Source: Flavobacterium sp. DG2-3 (lineage in GTDB: Bacteria > Bacteroidota > Bacteroidia > Flavobacteriales > Flavobacteriaceae). From it: 64,000 nt of DNA. Positions within the stretch are counted from its first letter, which is position 1; each line of letters opens with the position of its first letter. Position numbers and translations under genes: made by a program. This document shows, one piece after another, positions 32,638 through 41,490 of this stretch. Location of the stretch: the NCBI RefSeq assembly GCF_030730925.1, contig NZ_JAVAMB010000012.1, positions 1-64,000 on the forward strand, read 5' to 3'. Below the pieces are notes generated by a model. It was not told where the DNA came from. It ran no database searches and was given only the letters and a program-made list of their open reading frames with translations.

Positions 32638-33435
32638 ATGAAAAAAGAACTACATATTTTCTTTACCTGTTTAATGTTTTACACCAGAATTCCATGCCCA
32701 AAAAACATTACACATCATCCAGATTATTTAAATAAAGCCACAAGATATTTTCCTTTTATTGGATGGATTGTTGGGAGCATTTCATTTTTTGTTTATTCTG
32801 CATTTGCCCTATTTCTCTCTACAGAAGCAGCTGCAATAGTAGCGATCATTGCTTCTATTTTAACAACGGGCGCTTTCCATGAAGACGGTTTTGCCGATGT
32901 CTGTGACGGTTTTGGAGGAGGATGGACCAAAGAAAAAATATTAATGATTATGAAAGACAGCGCCATTGGTGCTTACGGAGCCATCGGATTGGTTTTGCTT
33001 TTTTTATTAAAATACAAATTGCTTTCAGAATCTATTCTGCTATTTCAAGTTTATGATTCTGAAGCAGTTTTAAAAATTTTCCTTTTATTTATTTCTGCTC
33101 ATTCTTTGAGTCGTCTCGCGGCAATCAGCATTATTTTTACACATGAATATTCTCGAGAAGATGCTTCGAGCAAAAGCAAACCTATTGCCAAACAATATAC
33201 TTGGAAAGAAGTTTTTGGTTCTTTCTTTTTTGGTTTAATTCCAATGATTGTGTTTTCTACTTTTAATTTAAAATTCCTTTTAGCCATTATTCCCGTTTTT
33301 ATAACAAGATATTTTCTTGCCCGATATTTTCAAAAATGGATCGATGGATATACTGGAGATTGTCTTGGCGCGACACAACAGGTTTGTGAAGTGGTCTTTT
33401 ACTTAGGTATCTTATTTTTATGGAAATTTATTTAG
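32638..33435 (+). CDS. cobS: Adenosylcobinamide-GDP ribazoletransferase
   Basis: A 265-residue integral membrane enzyme that joins alpha-ribazole (or its phosphate) to adenosylcobinamide-GDP, the last assembly step of cobalamin. It starts FFTCLMFYTRIPCP, the usual CobS opening. The acidic active-site motif HEDGFADVCDGFGGG is near residues 81-95, and MKDSAIGAYGAIGLVLLFLLKY follows. Five or six hydrophobic helices are visible, and GDCLGATQQ near the end is conserved. It overlaps cobC by 16 bases. Confidence 0.94.
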   Translation: MKKELHIFFTCLMFYTRIPCPKNITHHPDYLNKATRYFPFIGWIVGSISFFVYSAFALFLSTEAAAIVAIIASILTTGAFHEDGFADVCDGFGGGWTKEKILMIMKDSAIGAYGAIGLVLLFLLKYKLLSESILLFQVYDSEAVLKIFLLFISAHSLSRLAAISIIFTHEYSREDASSKSKPIAKQYTWKEVFGSFFFGLIPMIVFSTFNLKFLLAIIPVFITRYFLARYFQKWIDGYTGDCLGATQQVCEVVFYLGILFLWKFI

Positions 33436-33953
33436 TTCGCCATACCGAAACCATTTGCGAAAAAGGAATCTGCTATGGACAATCTGATGTGGATATTGCT
33501 GAACCGTTTAATGAAATCTTCAGCAAAATTATTTCAGAATTACCTTCAGAAGCAGTTATCTTTTCTAGTCCTTTAAAGCGTTGTGTGGTTTTAGCTAAAC
33601 ACATTCAAAACAATATTAAAGCTATTTCATATCAGGAAGACGAACGCTTAAAAGAAATGAATTTTGGAGATTGGGAATTAAAAACTTGGAATGAAATTCC
33701 GCCCGAACAACTCAATCCGTGGATGGAAGATTTTGTAAACATCAAAGTTTCCAACGGGGAATCTTTTGTTGAATTGCACAAAAGAGTTGGAAAATTTTTA
33801 TCTGAAAAAATATCAAAAATAGATCAGCCTGTCATCATTGTTGCACACGCCGGAATCATCAGAAGTATTTTATGCCATCAAACTTCGCTTCCGCTAAAAG
33901 ATGCTTTTGATAATAAAGTAGATTTCGGAGAAGTTATAAAAATTGATTTTTAA
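33420..33953 (+). CDS. cobC: Alpha-ribazole phosphatase, histidine phosphatase family
   Basis: A 177-residue phosphatase that removes the 5'-phosphate from alpha-ribazole phosphate or cobalamin phosphate. The catalytic VRHTET near residue 6-11 supplies the phosphorylated histidine. SSPLKRC (about 49-55) and the second histidine in VAHAGIIRS (about 140-148) complete the site. The length fits CobC. The 16-base overlap with cobS suggests translational coupling. Confidence 0.9.
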   Translation: MEIYLVRHTETICEKGICYGQSDVDIAEPFNEIFSKIISELPSEAVIFSSPLKRCVVLAKHIQNNIKAISYQEDERLKEMNFGDWELKTWNEIPPEQLNPWMEDFVNIKVSNGESFVELHKRVGKFLSEKISKIDQPVIIVAHAGIIRSILCHQTSLPLKDAFDNKVDFGEVIKIDF

Positions 33954-33993
33954 AGCAAATTATTTATAATTTTTCATGAAACGCAAAAGAAAT

Positions 33994-34025
33994 TTGAATA
34001 ATCAATATTTTTAACTTTATCTTTG
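33994..34025 (+). promoter_or_regulatory. Promoter of the cobalamin riboswitch transcript
   Basis: TTG at 33994-33996 and TATCTTTG at 34018-34025, 21 bases apart, one base beyond the usual range. It lies after cobC and before the riboswitch, so btuB and btuG appear to have their own start of transcription. Confidence 0.55.
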
Positions 34026-34036
34026 CAGCAAATTAA

Positions 34037-34211
34037 GGTTGTGTTTTTAATTTAAAAAATACATTAAAAGGGAATCAAGTAAATTCTTGAGCTGTACCCG
34101 CAACTGTAAGCTACGTTCAAAAAAATGAATGCTTGCTGTTATCTACAAACCACTGCCACGCCCCTGCGTGATGGGAAGGTAAACAGCAAGACGCAAGCCA
34201 GGAGACCTGCC
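34037..34211 (+). promoter_or_regulatory. Cobalamin (AdoCbl-class) riboswitch
   Basis: The conserved pieces come in order: GGTTGTG near 34037, GGGAATC at 34070-34076, GAGCTGTACCCGCAACTGTA at 34089-34108, CCACTG at 34150-34155, GGGAAGG at 34173-34179 and the B12 box GCCAGGAGACCTGCC at 34197-34211. The start codon of the receptor gene is 44 bases after the B12 box, with GGGAAAAAGAG between. No clear terminator hairpin is present, so control of translation is more likely than of termination (inference). Confidence 0.95.
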
Positions 34212-34255
34212 TTTGTAACAATTATCGAGCTCTCGGGAAAAAGAGTGTAGAAGTT

Positions 34256-36109
34256 ATGACTTTAAAAAGACTTTTTACTTTTTGTTTATGTGTAATGTGC
34301 CAGATTATTTCGGCGCAGAGCGATTCTATTACCAGTCTAAAAGAGGTTTTTGTTTCAGACAAAAATTTAAAAACTTACTCCGCTTCACAGTCTGTTTTAA
34401 AATTAAACGATTCTATAATCAATAAAAATGAAGCGCTTCTAACCGATCTATTAAACTTTAATTCGACTTTATATTTTAAAGAATACGGACGCGGAATGCT
34501 TTCTACAGTTTCTTTTAGAGGAACAACTTCTTCTCAGACAGCTGTCATTTGGAACGGAATAAATATTAATTCCCAAATGAACGGAAGTACCGATTTTAAT
34601 ACAATTTCAGGTTCCGATTATAATTCGATAAGCGTAAAAGCCGGTGGCGGAAGTGTCATTTACGGAAGTGGCGCAGTTGGAGGAACTGTGCATTTAAATA
34701 ACGATCTGTTGTTTTTTAATCGTTTTGAGAATAATTTAAGACTGGATTACGGCAGTTTTAATACGATTGGGATTAATTATAAAACTTCCATTTCTAACAA
34801 AAAATGGAGTGCTCAAATCGGACTTTCGAAAAATAGTTCGACAAACGATTACAAATATTTAAATCGATATACTTGGAGAGGCGAACAGCGCTGGAATCAA
34901 AACGGGCAATATGATATTATTACAGTAAGCGCCAATGCTGGATATAAAATCAATGAAAATCATATTTTAAAACTTTACAGTCAGACTTCAAACACCGATC
35001 GCAATACTTCTTTGGTGACAGAATCTGAGACAAAAAGTAAATATGTAAATGGTTTTAATCGAAATCTCTTGGAGTATGATGGAACTTTCGGTAAACTGAA
35101 AACCAATTTCAAAACGGCTTATATTTTCGAGAACTATCAATATTTTGCTGATAATGCTTCAAAATATTATACCTACGGAAAGACAGAAAACTTGATTACC
35201 AAGTTGGATGTCGATTATCATTTATTCAAATCAACTCATATAAACGGAATTGCTGATTACAGCAGAACAAATGGTTACGGAACCAGTTTTGGGAGTCATA
35301 TTCGAGAAATAAGTTCGGCTGCTTTATTGATCAGACAAGATATTGGTGCTGACTGGAAGAATGAATTCGGCGTTAGAAAAGAATTTACAAGTAATTACAA
35401 ATCGCCTGTTTTATTCAATTTAGGATCTTCGTATAAATTCAGTAACTGGTACAATTTAAAACTAAATATTTCTAGAAATTTCAGAATTCCAACTTACAAC
35501 GATTTGTATTGGGATCAAGGAGGAAATCCAGATTTAAAACCTGAAAGTTCTTATCAAGGAGAAATTGGCAATGTCTTTACCTTCAAAAATCTGACTTGGA
35601 CGCAGAATTTCTATTACATGAAAATTACCGATATGCTACAATGGGTTCCTGGTTCAGGCGGTATTTGGACTCCACAAAATCAAGATAAAGTAAACAGCTA
35701 CGGAACCGAGACGCTATTGGGATGGAAAAAAAGCTATGGCAAAAACATTTTTGCTGTAAATGCTACTTATGCTTACACGGTTTCTCAAGATGAGGAAACA
35801 AAAAACCAGATCTTTTTTGTTCCGTTTCATAAAGCAACTGGAGCATTATCTTATTCTCGAAATAAAATAAGCGCTTATTATCAAGTGCTTTATAACGGAT
35901 TTGTCTATACAAGAGCCGACAATAATCCGGACGAAATTATTAATGATTATACGATTTCTAATATCGGAATCGATTATGATCTGAAGTTTTTAGATTCTTT
36001 CAAAGTAGGCTTTCAAGTTTTGAATCTTTTGAATAAAGATTATGAAAGTTTAGAAAACAGACCGATGCCTGGTCGCAATTTCAATGTGTATTTAACCTTA
36101 AAATTTTAA
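34256..36109 (+). CDS. btuB: TonB-dependent receptor for cobalamin, BtuB-like
   Basis: A 617-residue outer-membrane receptor that moves corrinoids into the periplasm with energy from TonB. A signal peptide ends near residue 20 (IISAQ). The plug region holds LKEVFVSDKNLKTYSASQSV, LLNFNSTLYFKEYGRGMLSTVSFRGTTSSQTAVIWNGI and GGGSVIYGSGAVGGTVHL. The barrel follows, with FNLGSSYKFSNWYNLKLNISRNFRIPTYNDLYW and a C-terminal strand ending in Phe (NVYLTLKF). It lacks the carboxypeptidase-like N-terminal domain of SusC proteins and so is of the BtuB type. The riboswitch directly upstream supports cobalamin as the substrate. btuG follows after three bases. Confidence 0.93.
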   Translation: MTLKRLFTFCLCVMCQIISAQSDSITSLKEVFVSDKNLKTYSASQSVLKLNDSIINKNEALLTDLLNFNSTLYFKEYGRGMLSTVSFRGTTSSQTAVIWNGININSQMNGSTDFNTISGSDYNSISVKAGGGSVIYGSGAVGGTVHLNNDLLFFNRFENNLRLDYGSFNTIGINYKTSISNKKWSAQIGLSKNSSTNDYKYLNRYTWRGEQRWNQNGQYDIITVSANAGYKINENHILKLYSQTSNTDRNTSLVTESETKSKYVNGFNRNLLEYDGTFGKLKTNFKTAYIFENYQYFADNASKYYTYGKTENLITKLDVDYHLFKSTHINGIADYSRTNGYGTSFGSHIREISSAALLIRQDIGADWKNEFGVRKEFTSNYKSPVLFNLGSSYKFSNWYNLKLNISRNFRIPTYNDLYWDQGGNPDLKPESSYQGEIGNVFTFKNLTWTQNFYYMKITDMLQWVPGSGGIWTPQNQDKVNSYGTETLLGWKKSYGKNIFAVNATYAYTVSQDEETKNQIFFVPFHKATGALSYSRNKISAYYQVLYNGFVYTRADNNPDEIINDYTISNIGIDYDLKFLDSFKVGFQVLNLLNKDYESLENRPMPGRNFNVYLTLKF

Positions 36110-36112
36110 TAT

Positions 36113-37141
36113 ATGAAGTTTAGTAAATTACTTTTAATAGCGTTAAGCATTTCGTTATTCGCTTCTTGTTCAAGCGATGATGACGATTCTCCGAAAGGTG
36201 CTTACGACAATGGTTTTTTCATTTTGAATGAAGGATCGACAGATGCTGGAACTGTATCATTCTCTAGTAATGATTTCAGTATTTTCACAAAAGATGCTTA
36301 CAAAGCAGAAAACGGATCTGATGTACTTGGAAAATTTGTTCAAAACATCTTTTTTAGTGGAGACAGAGCGTATATTATCGCAGGAGGATCAAATGTAATA
36401 AGCATTGTAAACCGTTATACTTTTAAGCTAATTGCTAAAGTTGACAGCGGATTGGTTAACCCAAGATATGGTGTTGTTAAAGACGGTAAAGCTTATGTAA
36501 CAAATGCAAACTCTTACGATTCTGTTACAGATGATTATATTGCTGTTATTAATTTGGCAACAAACCTTGTTGAATCTAAAATTAACTTAAACACGACCGG
36601 AAATAGAATTATTGAAGAAAGCGGAAAATTATACATTACAGATCCTATGGGTAGTGACAAGCTTTCTATTTACAACATCAATACAAAATCTTTAGAAGAT
36701 CCGATAACAATTGGTTCTGGTTCAGATTCTATTGGAGAAGAAAACGGAACTCTTTTTATCTTACGTCCTTCTTACACACAAAGTAGTGAAATTATAAAAG
36801 TTAAAATCTCTGACAAATCAGTTTCTAAAATTGAAATTCCAGAATCTCAAGGAGTTGCTGGATATTTAGATATCGAAAATAACCAGATTTATTATACAGT
36901 AGGAAACTCAATATATTCAATTAATTCAGCTGCAACAACAGCTTCTATTAGCCCACTTTTCACAGCTACTTCAGATATTGGATACCTTTACGGATTTGCT
37001 GTAAAAGACAACCGCGTTTATCTTTCAGATGGAGGAAACTTCAAAACAGACAGTAAAGCATATATTTACAACTTCGCAGGAAGCTTATTAAAAGAATTAA
37101 CGGTTGGTGTAGGTCCAAACGGATTCTACTTTAACGATTAA
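36113..37141 (+). CDS. Beta-propeller surface lipoprotein, BtuG-like
   Basis: A 342-residue lipoprotein (signal peptide with lipidated cysteine 19, FASCSSDDDD). The acid run right after the cysteine is typical of lipoproteins exported to the cell surface in Bacteroidota. The body is a YncE/DUF5074-like propeller with repeated blades: NIFFSGDRAYIIAGGSNVISIVNRYTFKLIAKV, GVVKDGKAYVTNANSYDSVTDDYIAVINLATNLVESKI and RIIEESGKLYITDPMGSDKLSIYNI. Known biology: BtuG of Bacteroides is such a propeller, pairs with BtuB and binds cobalamin very tightly. The gene's position next to btuB and under the riboswitch supports the same role here, but the ligand-contact residues cannot be checked by eye. Confidence 0.8.
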   Translation: MKFSKLLLIALSISLFASCSSDDDDSPKGAYDNGFFILNEGSTDAGTVSFSSNDFSIFTKDAYKAENGSDVLGKFVQNIFFSGDRAYIIAGGSNVISIVNRYTFKLIAKVDSGLVNPRYGVVKDGKAYVTNANSYDSVTDDYIAVINLATNLVESKINLNTTGNRIIEESGKLYITDPMGSDKLSIYNINTKSLEDPITIGSGSDSIGEENGTLFILRPSYTQSSEIIKVKISDKSVSKIEIPESQGVAGYLDIENNQIYYTVGNSIYSINSAATTASISPLFTATSDIGYLYGFAVKDNRVYLSDGGNFKTDSKAYIYNFAGSLLKELTVGVGPNGFYFND

Positions 37142-37177
37142 TTTTATCCTTAGAATTAGTTTTTGTTTTTTTTTATG

Positions 37178-37207
37178 GAAAAGGCTTTCAGTGATGAAAG
37201 CCTTTTC
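37178..37207 (+). terminator. Terminator after the btuB-btuG unit
   Basis: GAAAAGGCTTTCA and TGAAAGCCTTTTC around a short loop, after a T-run and followed by TATTTT. The next 80 bases are AATTCC-type repeats (37222-37285) which also form a hairpin. Confidence 0.85.
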
Positions 37208-37288
37208 TATTTTCTTTTTAAATCCTAATATTCAAATTCCAAATTCCAATTCAATATTGGAATTTGGAATTTAAATATTGGAATTTTA

Positions 37289-38749
37289 TTATAACCCCTT
37301 TACTGGAGGAGCGGTTTGAAAATACATTCCGTGTCTTAATCCATTAATGATTTTTGAATCTGTTAAATAGGGAAGCTCTGGTCCAGAAGTAAGAATTCTT
37401 TTCGCCGCAGATCCTGTAATTTTTGAAATAGCCAGACTAAGCAAAGGTTCAGAGGTTTCTCCTAAAACACCAAAAGTATCTATATATTCTGTTTGCTGAT
37501 ATGTAGGCTGTAAACCTTGAGTATAATCTCCAAAACCTACAGAATTAGAAATTTTTAAAACCAAAGGCTGCATCGCGTATTTATGATTTGGATTGATTCC
37601 TTTTTTAGAAAAAAGTGTCTCAGAGTCATAAATTGTATACGAACCCACATTTTTACCTGTTGTCGTTTCCCCAATTTGAACTACATTAATATAAGGCTTT
37701 AATCCGTTAATAACCAATTCGCTCGCAGAAGCGGTACTTTCCGTCGTAATAATATAAACTGTATTTAAATTTAAACTGTTCAACGCTTTACCGTCAATAT
37801 TATTTACAAATCTGTAATTCAAATCTTCTAAATCTTCAGCTGTAAATTCTTTCATCAGCTTTGTATTAAACTGCGTTTTAGCAAAAACCTGATCATCAAA
37901 CTGACCAGTAATCATACTAGAAAGTCTAATTGAAGAAGTAATAGCTCCTCCTCCATTATATCGAAGATCTAAAACTAAATCTGTTACACCCTGAGCTTTC
38001 AACTCACCAAATGCTTGATTTAATTTATCATCATATCCTGGGTAAAATCCATTATACATTAAATAACCAATTTTATGGCTTCCAGAAGTAATCACTTTAT
38101 TAATCAAAATAGGATTTTCTTCTAAAACAGTTTTAGTCAACGCAACCGATTTTCCATTCAAAACGTATCCACTTCCATTATAATCTGCCAAGTTTAGCGT
38201 ATAATTATCAGAATTTAATAATAGTTCCTGATAATTTGAAACAGTCAATTTTACGCCATTCACACTTGTAAACAAGTCTCCACGTTTAATTGCTTTTGTA
38301 GAAGCATCCGAATTTGGAATAATGTAGCGCACATAACCTACCACATCATTTGAACCTGCAGCAACACGGCTCAATCTGAAATCGACACCATTATTTTTTG
38401 TAACTCCGCTTAACTCCTGTTCTAGAACAGTATAATCGTCAACAATCCAGCTGAAACGATCAATGGCGTCATTTGGATATTTACTTTCTGGCTTGTACAA
38501 TAAATCTTCAAACAAGTCTTCAGGTTTAGAATACCCCTTTAAAAATTGATTAAAATCGGGTTGCAGATTTCGTCCATCGGCTAGATTTGGCACATCGGCC
38601 TGCCATAAGTAAACTTCATTCAATCCTCTCCAAATGAAATTATTAATTTGTGTATCTGCTGGAGCAGCAATATCGTCCTGATCTTCACAAGACTGCAAAG
38701 AAAAAGCGAACAAAAAGAGTAAAAGAATGCTCTTGAAAGTTGTTTTCAT
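37289..38749 (-). CDS. S41-family peptidase lipoprotein (C-terminal processing protease type)
   Basis: A 486-residue lipoprotein (cysteine 21 after LFLFAFSLQS). The order is: an N-terminal domain (INNFIWRGLNEVYLWQADVPNL, typical of the Bacteroidota S41 group), a PDZ-like domain around residues 130-200 (GYVRYIIPNSDASTKAIKRGDLFTSVNGV), and the S41 catalytic domain. The catalytic domain holds GYLMYNGFYPGYDDKL, LVLDLRYNGGGAITSS, the nucleophile segment TESTASASELVINGLKPY and the lysine in TTTGKNVGS. It likely cleaves or trims proteins at the cell envelope; the substrate is unknown. It converges on the btuG terminator. Confidence 0.88.
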   Translation of the reverse strand: MKTTFKSILLLFLFAFSLQSCEDQDDIAAPADTQINNFIWRGLNEVYLWQADVPNLADGRNLQPDFNQFLKGYSKPEDLFEDLLYKPESKYPNDAIDRFSWIVDDYTVLEQELSGVTKNNGVDFRLSRVAAGSNDVVGYVRYIIPNSDASTKAIKRGDLFTSVNGVKLTVSNYQELLLNSDNYTLNLADYNGSGYVLNGKSVALTKTVLEENPILINKVITSGSHKIGYLMYNGFYPGYDDKLNQAFGELKAQGVTDLVLDLRYNGGGAITSSIRLSSMITGQFDDQVFAKTQFNTKLMKEFTAEDLEDLNYRFVNNIDGKALNSLNLNTVYIITTESTASASELVINGLKPYINVVQIGETTTGKNVGSYTIYDSETLFSKKGINPNHKYAMQPLVLKISNSVGFGDYTQGLQPTYQQTEYIDTFGVLGETSEPLLSLAISKITGSAAKRILTSGPELPYLTDSKIINGLRHGMYFQTAPPVKGL

Positions 38750-38863
38750 ATCGTGTAGGTTTCTATATTCTGAATAAACGTAAAAGTAGTATCTTTAGTT
38801 TTAGCTTTATCATTAAAGCAGTATTTTTTTTACATAAAAAAGCGCAGAGTCACTAAGACAATT

Positions 38864-39225
38864 AAACCATATAAGTAATATCAGATAATTTAAGCTATTT
38901 TAAAATAAGCTTATAACTTATATGGTTTAAAAAAACTTTTCGCTTTTGCGGTAACAAATATAATTGCCACTCGTCTTGAGCTGAGAATTAAAGTATATAA
39001 GATAAATTAAATTATTCTAAAATGAACTTATATAACTTAAATGGTTTAAAAAAACTTTGTGCTTTTGCGGTAACAAATATAATTGCCACTCGTCTTGAGC
39101 TAAGAGAATTAAAGTATATAAGATAAATTAATTATTCTAAAATGAACTTATATAACTTAAATGGTTTAAAAAAAACTTTGCGCTTTTGTTGTAACAAATA
39201 TAATTGTACCTCGTCTTGAATATAT
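38864..39225. repeat. Three tandem copies of a 119-121-bp repeat, ACCATATAAG family
   Basis: The palindrome AAACCATATAAGTAATAT (38864) with CTTATAACTTATATGGTTT (38910-38928) begins the array. The phrase GCTTTTGCGGTAACAAATAT starts at 38942 and 39061, with a changed third copy at 39182 (periods 119 and 121), each followed by TAATTG...CTCGTCTTGA. The second and third copies have eroded palindromes (CTTATATAACTTAAATGG). The array fills the gap up to the ECF sigma gene at 39251. No gene is seen in it. Confidence 0.9.
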
Positions 39226-39250
39226 AAGCTAACGATTAACCATCCAATTA

Positions 39251-39760
39251 ATGAACCAAGTTGTATTTATAGAATTAGTAAATCCTTTTAAAGACAAAGT
39301 TTTTCGTCTGGCAAAAAGATTGCTTACAAGTACTGAAGAGGCCGAAGATGCCACTCAGGAAGTAATGGTAAAATTATGGAATAAAAAAGATAATCTGGAT
39401 AGTTATAATAGTGTTGAGGCCTTAGCCATGACAATGACCAAAAATTATTGTCTGGATCAGTTAAAATCCAAAAGAGCCAGCAATCTGCAGATTGTTCATA
39501 ACAACTTTACCGATAGGCAGCCGCAATTGGATAAAAAACTAGAAGATGAAAATACTCTAGAATGGGTCGAAAAAATTATAAATGAGATGCCCGAACAAAT
39601 GCAACTATTAATTCAGCTTCGAGATGTAGAGCAATATGAATTTGAAGAAATAGCCAAAATCGTAAACATGAACGAAACCGCTATACGAGTGGCGCTTTCG
39701 AGAGCAAGAAAAAAAATTAGAGAATCAATTACAAATACACACCTTTATGGAACTAAATAA
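39251..39760 (+). CDS. ECF RNA polymerase sigma factor
   Basis: A 169-residue sigma factor. Region 2 contains KVFRLAKRLLTSTEEAEDATQEVMVKLWNKKDNL and ALAMTMTKNYCLDQLKS. Region 4 contains MPEQMQLLIQLRDVEQYEFEEIAKIVNMNETAIRVALSRARKKIRE with a clear HTH. It is the first gene of a four-gene unit with an anti-sigma-like protein and two DUF4252 proteins. Its end overlaps the next gene by 14 bases. The tandem repeat array lies immediately upstream, so the promoter is probably in or next to it. Confidence 0.93.
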   Translation: MNQVVFIELVNPFKDKVFRLAKRLLTSTEEAEDATQEVMVKLWNKKDNLDSYNSVEALAMTMTKNYCLDQLKSKRASNLQIVHNNFTDRQPQLDKKLEDENTLEWVEKIINEMPEQMQLLIQLRDVEQYEFEEIAKIVNMNETAIRVALSRARKKIRESITNTHLYGTK

Positions 39761-40208
39761 AATAGAAGATTTATTAGCAAAATACTTTCAGGGAGAAACT
39801 TCTATTGCCGAAGAAAATCAATTAAAAAAATATTTTTCTTCACCAGATGTTGCGCAGCATTTGGAGCAGTACAAACCTATGTTTGGCTATTTCTCTCAAG
39901 CAAAAGAACAGAAATCAACGTATGAAATTCCACTACAATCTAAGAAACGTAACTTAGCGTGGTTATCGATTGCGGCATCAGCTGTTCTTTTACTGGGCAT
40001 CGGAACTTACTTTTTTGTGAGCGAACAAAACAATACAACTGCAGTGGCTTCGCAAACAGAATTAGGAACTTACGATAATCCCGAAGAAGCTTTAAAAGCA
40101 ACTCAAAAGGCTTTGGCTTTATTATCAAACAATGTTAATGTAGGTATTGAAAGTGTACAGTACATTAAAGAATATGAACAATCAAAAAACAAAATTTTTA
40201 AACGGTAA
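39747..40208 (+). CDS. Membrane-anchored anti-sigma-like protein
   Basis: A 153-residue protein. Residues 1-70 are cytoplasmic: KIEDLLAKYFQGETSIAEENQLKKYFSSPDVAQHLEQYKPMFGYF, a pattern typical of small anti-sigma proteins in Bacteroidota. Residues 71-92 are a membrane helix (AWLSIAASAVLLLGIGTYFFV). The rest is a short periplasmic tail with EEALKATQKALALLSNNVNVG. It overlaps the sigma gene, so control of the sigma factor is likely, although the family's zinc-binding residues are not seen. Confidence 0.72.
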   Translation: MELNKIEDLLAKYFQGETSIAEENQLKKYFSSPDVAQHLEQYKPMFGYFSQAKEQKSTYEIPLQSKKRNLAWLSIAASAVLLLGIGTYFFVSEQNNTTAVASQTELGTYDNPEEALKATQKALALLSNNVNVGIESVQYIKEYEQSKNKIFKR

Positions 40209-40223
40209 TTAAATTCAATCAAA

Positions 40224-40751
40224 ATGAAAAATTTCATCATAACTTTAGTATTCGCATTCGTTACCACAACTTTTTACGCACAAGGTGCTTTTGATAAATT
40301 TGATGGTCAAGACGATGTAACCTCAGTAATTGTAAACAAAAAAATGTTTGATTTAATGAGTAAAGTAAAAGTTGATGCTTCTGATAAAGAAACACAGCAA
40401 TACATTGCTCTAATCAAAAAATTGGATTACTTAAAAGTGTTTACCACTAAAAACCCAAAAGTCGAAGCCGATATGAAAGCTACTGCTGACAAATATGTAA
40501 AAACTGCCGGTCTAGAAGAGTTAATGCGCGTAAATGACAGCGGAAAAAATGTTAGAATAATGGTTAAATCTGGAGCTACAGACACGCAAATAAGAGAACT
40601 TTTAATGTATGTTGACGGTGCCAAAAACGACGAAACTGTTTTGCTATCTTTAACTGGTAATTTTGATTTAAACGAAATCTCAGTTCTAACAGATAAAATG
40701 CAGCTTCCAGGAGGTACTGACTTAAAAAAAGCTTCTAAAAGCAAAAAATAA
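40224..40751 (+). CDS. DUF4252-domain secreted protein
   Basis: A 175-residue exported protein with a signal peptide ending FYAQ (about residue 20). The body matches DUF4252: DDVTSVIVNKKMFDLMSKV, the YIALIKKLDYLKVFTT strand, ELMRVNDSGKNVRIMVKSGATDTQIRELLMYVDGAKNDETVLLSLTGNFDLNEIS. The function of DUF4252 is unknown. It is the third gene of the sigma-factor unit and 15 bases after the anti-sigma gene; a second DUF4252-type protein follows after two bases. Confidence 0.85.
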   Translation: MKNFIITLVFAFVTTTFYAQGAFDKFDGQDDVTSVIVNKKMFDLMSKVKVDASDKETQQYIALIKKLDYLKVFTTKNPKVEADMKATADKYVKTAGLEELMRVNDSGKNVRIMVKSGATDTQIRELLMYVDGAKNDETVLLSLTGNFDLNEISVLTDKMQLPGGTDLKKASKSKK

Positions 40752-40753
40752 AA

Positions 40754-41293
40754 ATGAAAACAAAAATCTTCATACTAGCACTTACAGCTCTTCTAACTTT
40801 AGGGAGCTGTAATTCTGAACCAACACTGCAAAAGTATTTTGTTGAGAATTCGGAGAAAAAAGATTTCATTGCTTTAGATATTTCGCCAAGCATTTTAAAT
40901 CTTGAAAAAACTAAACTGTCAGCAGAACAGACTGAAGCTGTAAATTCTTTCGAGAAAATGAATATTATCGCTTTTAAAGCCAATGAAAGCAATCAGACGC
41001 AGTTTGAGACAGAAAGAAATAAAGTAAAAGCCATATTAAAAGATCCGAAATATCAGGAATTAATGAAATTTGGTTCTGGTAAAGAAGGTGCTTCTGTAAG
41101 CTATGTTGGAAGTGACGATAATATTAAAGAGTTTATCATTTTTGCCAATAAAAAAGAAAATGGCTTTGCTGTAGTTCGAGTTTTAGGCCAAGATATGAAC
41201 CCCAATAACATTATGACTTTGATGTCTGTTTTACAGAAATCTAAAATAGATATGGAACAGTTAAAACCTTTAGAACAATTGCTTAAAAAATAA
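40754..41293 (+). CDS. DUF4252-type lipoprotein
   Basis: A 179-residue lipoprotein (cysteine 19 in LLTLGSCNSEP). The body resembles its neighbour: FVENSEKKDFIALDISPSIL, EKMNIIAFKANES, KEFIIFANKKENGFAVVRVLGQDMNPNNIMTLMSVLQ. The paired DUF4252 proteins, one soluble and one lipid-anchored, next to an ECF sigma pair form an arrangement seen in other flavobacteria (from memory). Function unknown. Confidence 0.82.
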   Translation: MKTKIFILALTALLTLGSCNSEPTLQKYFVENSEKKDFIALDISPSILNLEKTKLSAEQTEAVNSFEKMNIIAFKANESNQTQFETERNKVKAILKDPKYQELMKFGSGKEGASVSYVGSDDNIKEFIIFANKKENGFAVVRVLGQDMNPNNIMTLMSVLQKSKIDMEQLKPLEQLLKK

Positions 41294-41317
41294 TTACCCT
41301 TACTTTTTTATAATTTA

Positions 41318-41349
41318 AGAAAGCTCCATTATTGGGGCTTTTCTTTTTT
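41318..41349 (+). terminator. Terminator of the sigma/DUF4252 operon
   Basis: AAGAAAGCTCC and GGGGCTTTTCTT around ATTATT, followed by TTTT. Confidence 0.8.
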
Positions 41350-41371
41350 AGATGAAACTATAAAATATACG

Positions 41372-41470
41372 TTCCTGCAAGGTTTCCAAAACCTTGTAGG
41401 TTTACATTATACACAGGGTATAAAATATAAAACTCAAAATACCTACAAGGTTTTGAAAACCTTGCAGGAA
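41372..41470. repeat. Inverted repeat, CCTGCAAGGTTT family
   Basis: The left arm begins TTCCTGCAAGGTTTCCAAAA (41372-41391, continuing to 41401). The right arm, ending AAAACCTTGCAGGAA at 41470, is its reverse complement over 30 bases with one mismatch. Each arm holds a smaller palindrome (AAGGTTT...AAACCTT). Confidence 0.9.
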
Positions 41471-41490
41471 AAGAACTTTAATTCGTTATC

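Noticed and set aside
38864..39225. CRISPR-like array
   Set aside because: The repeated unit of about 120 bases has no variable spacers and decays from copy to copy; it belongs to a dispersed palindrome family.
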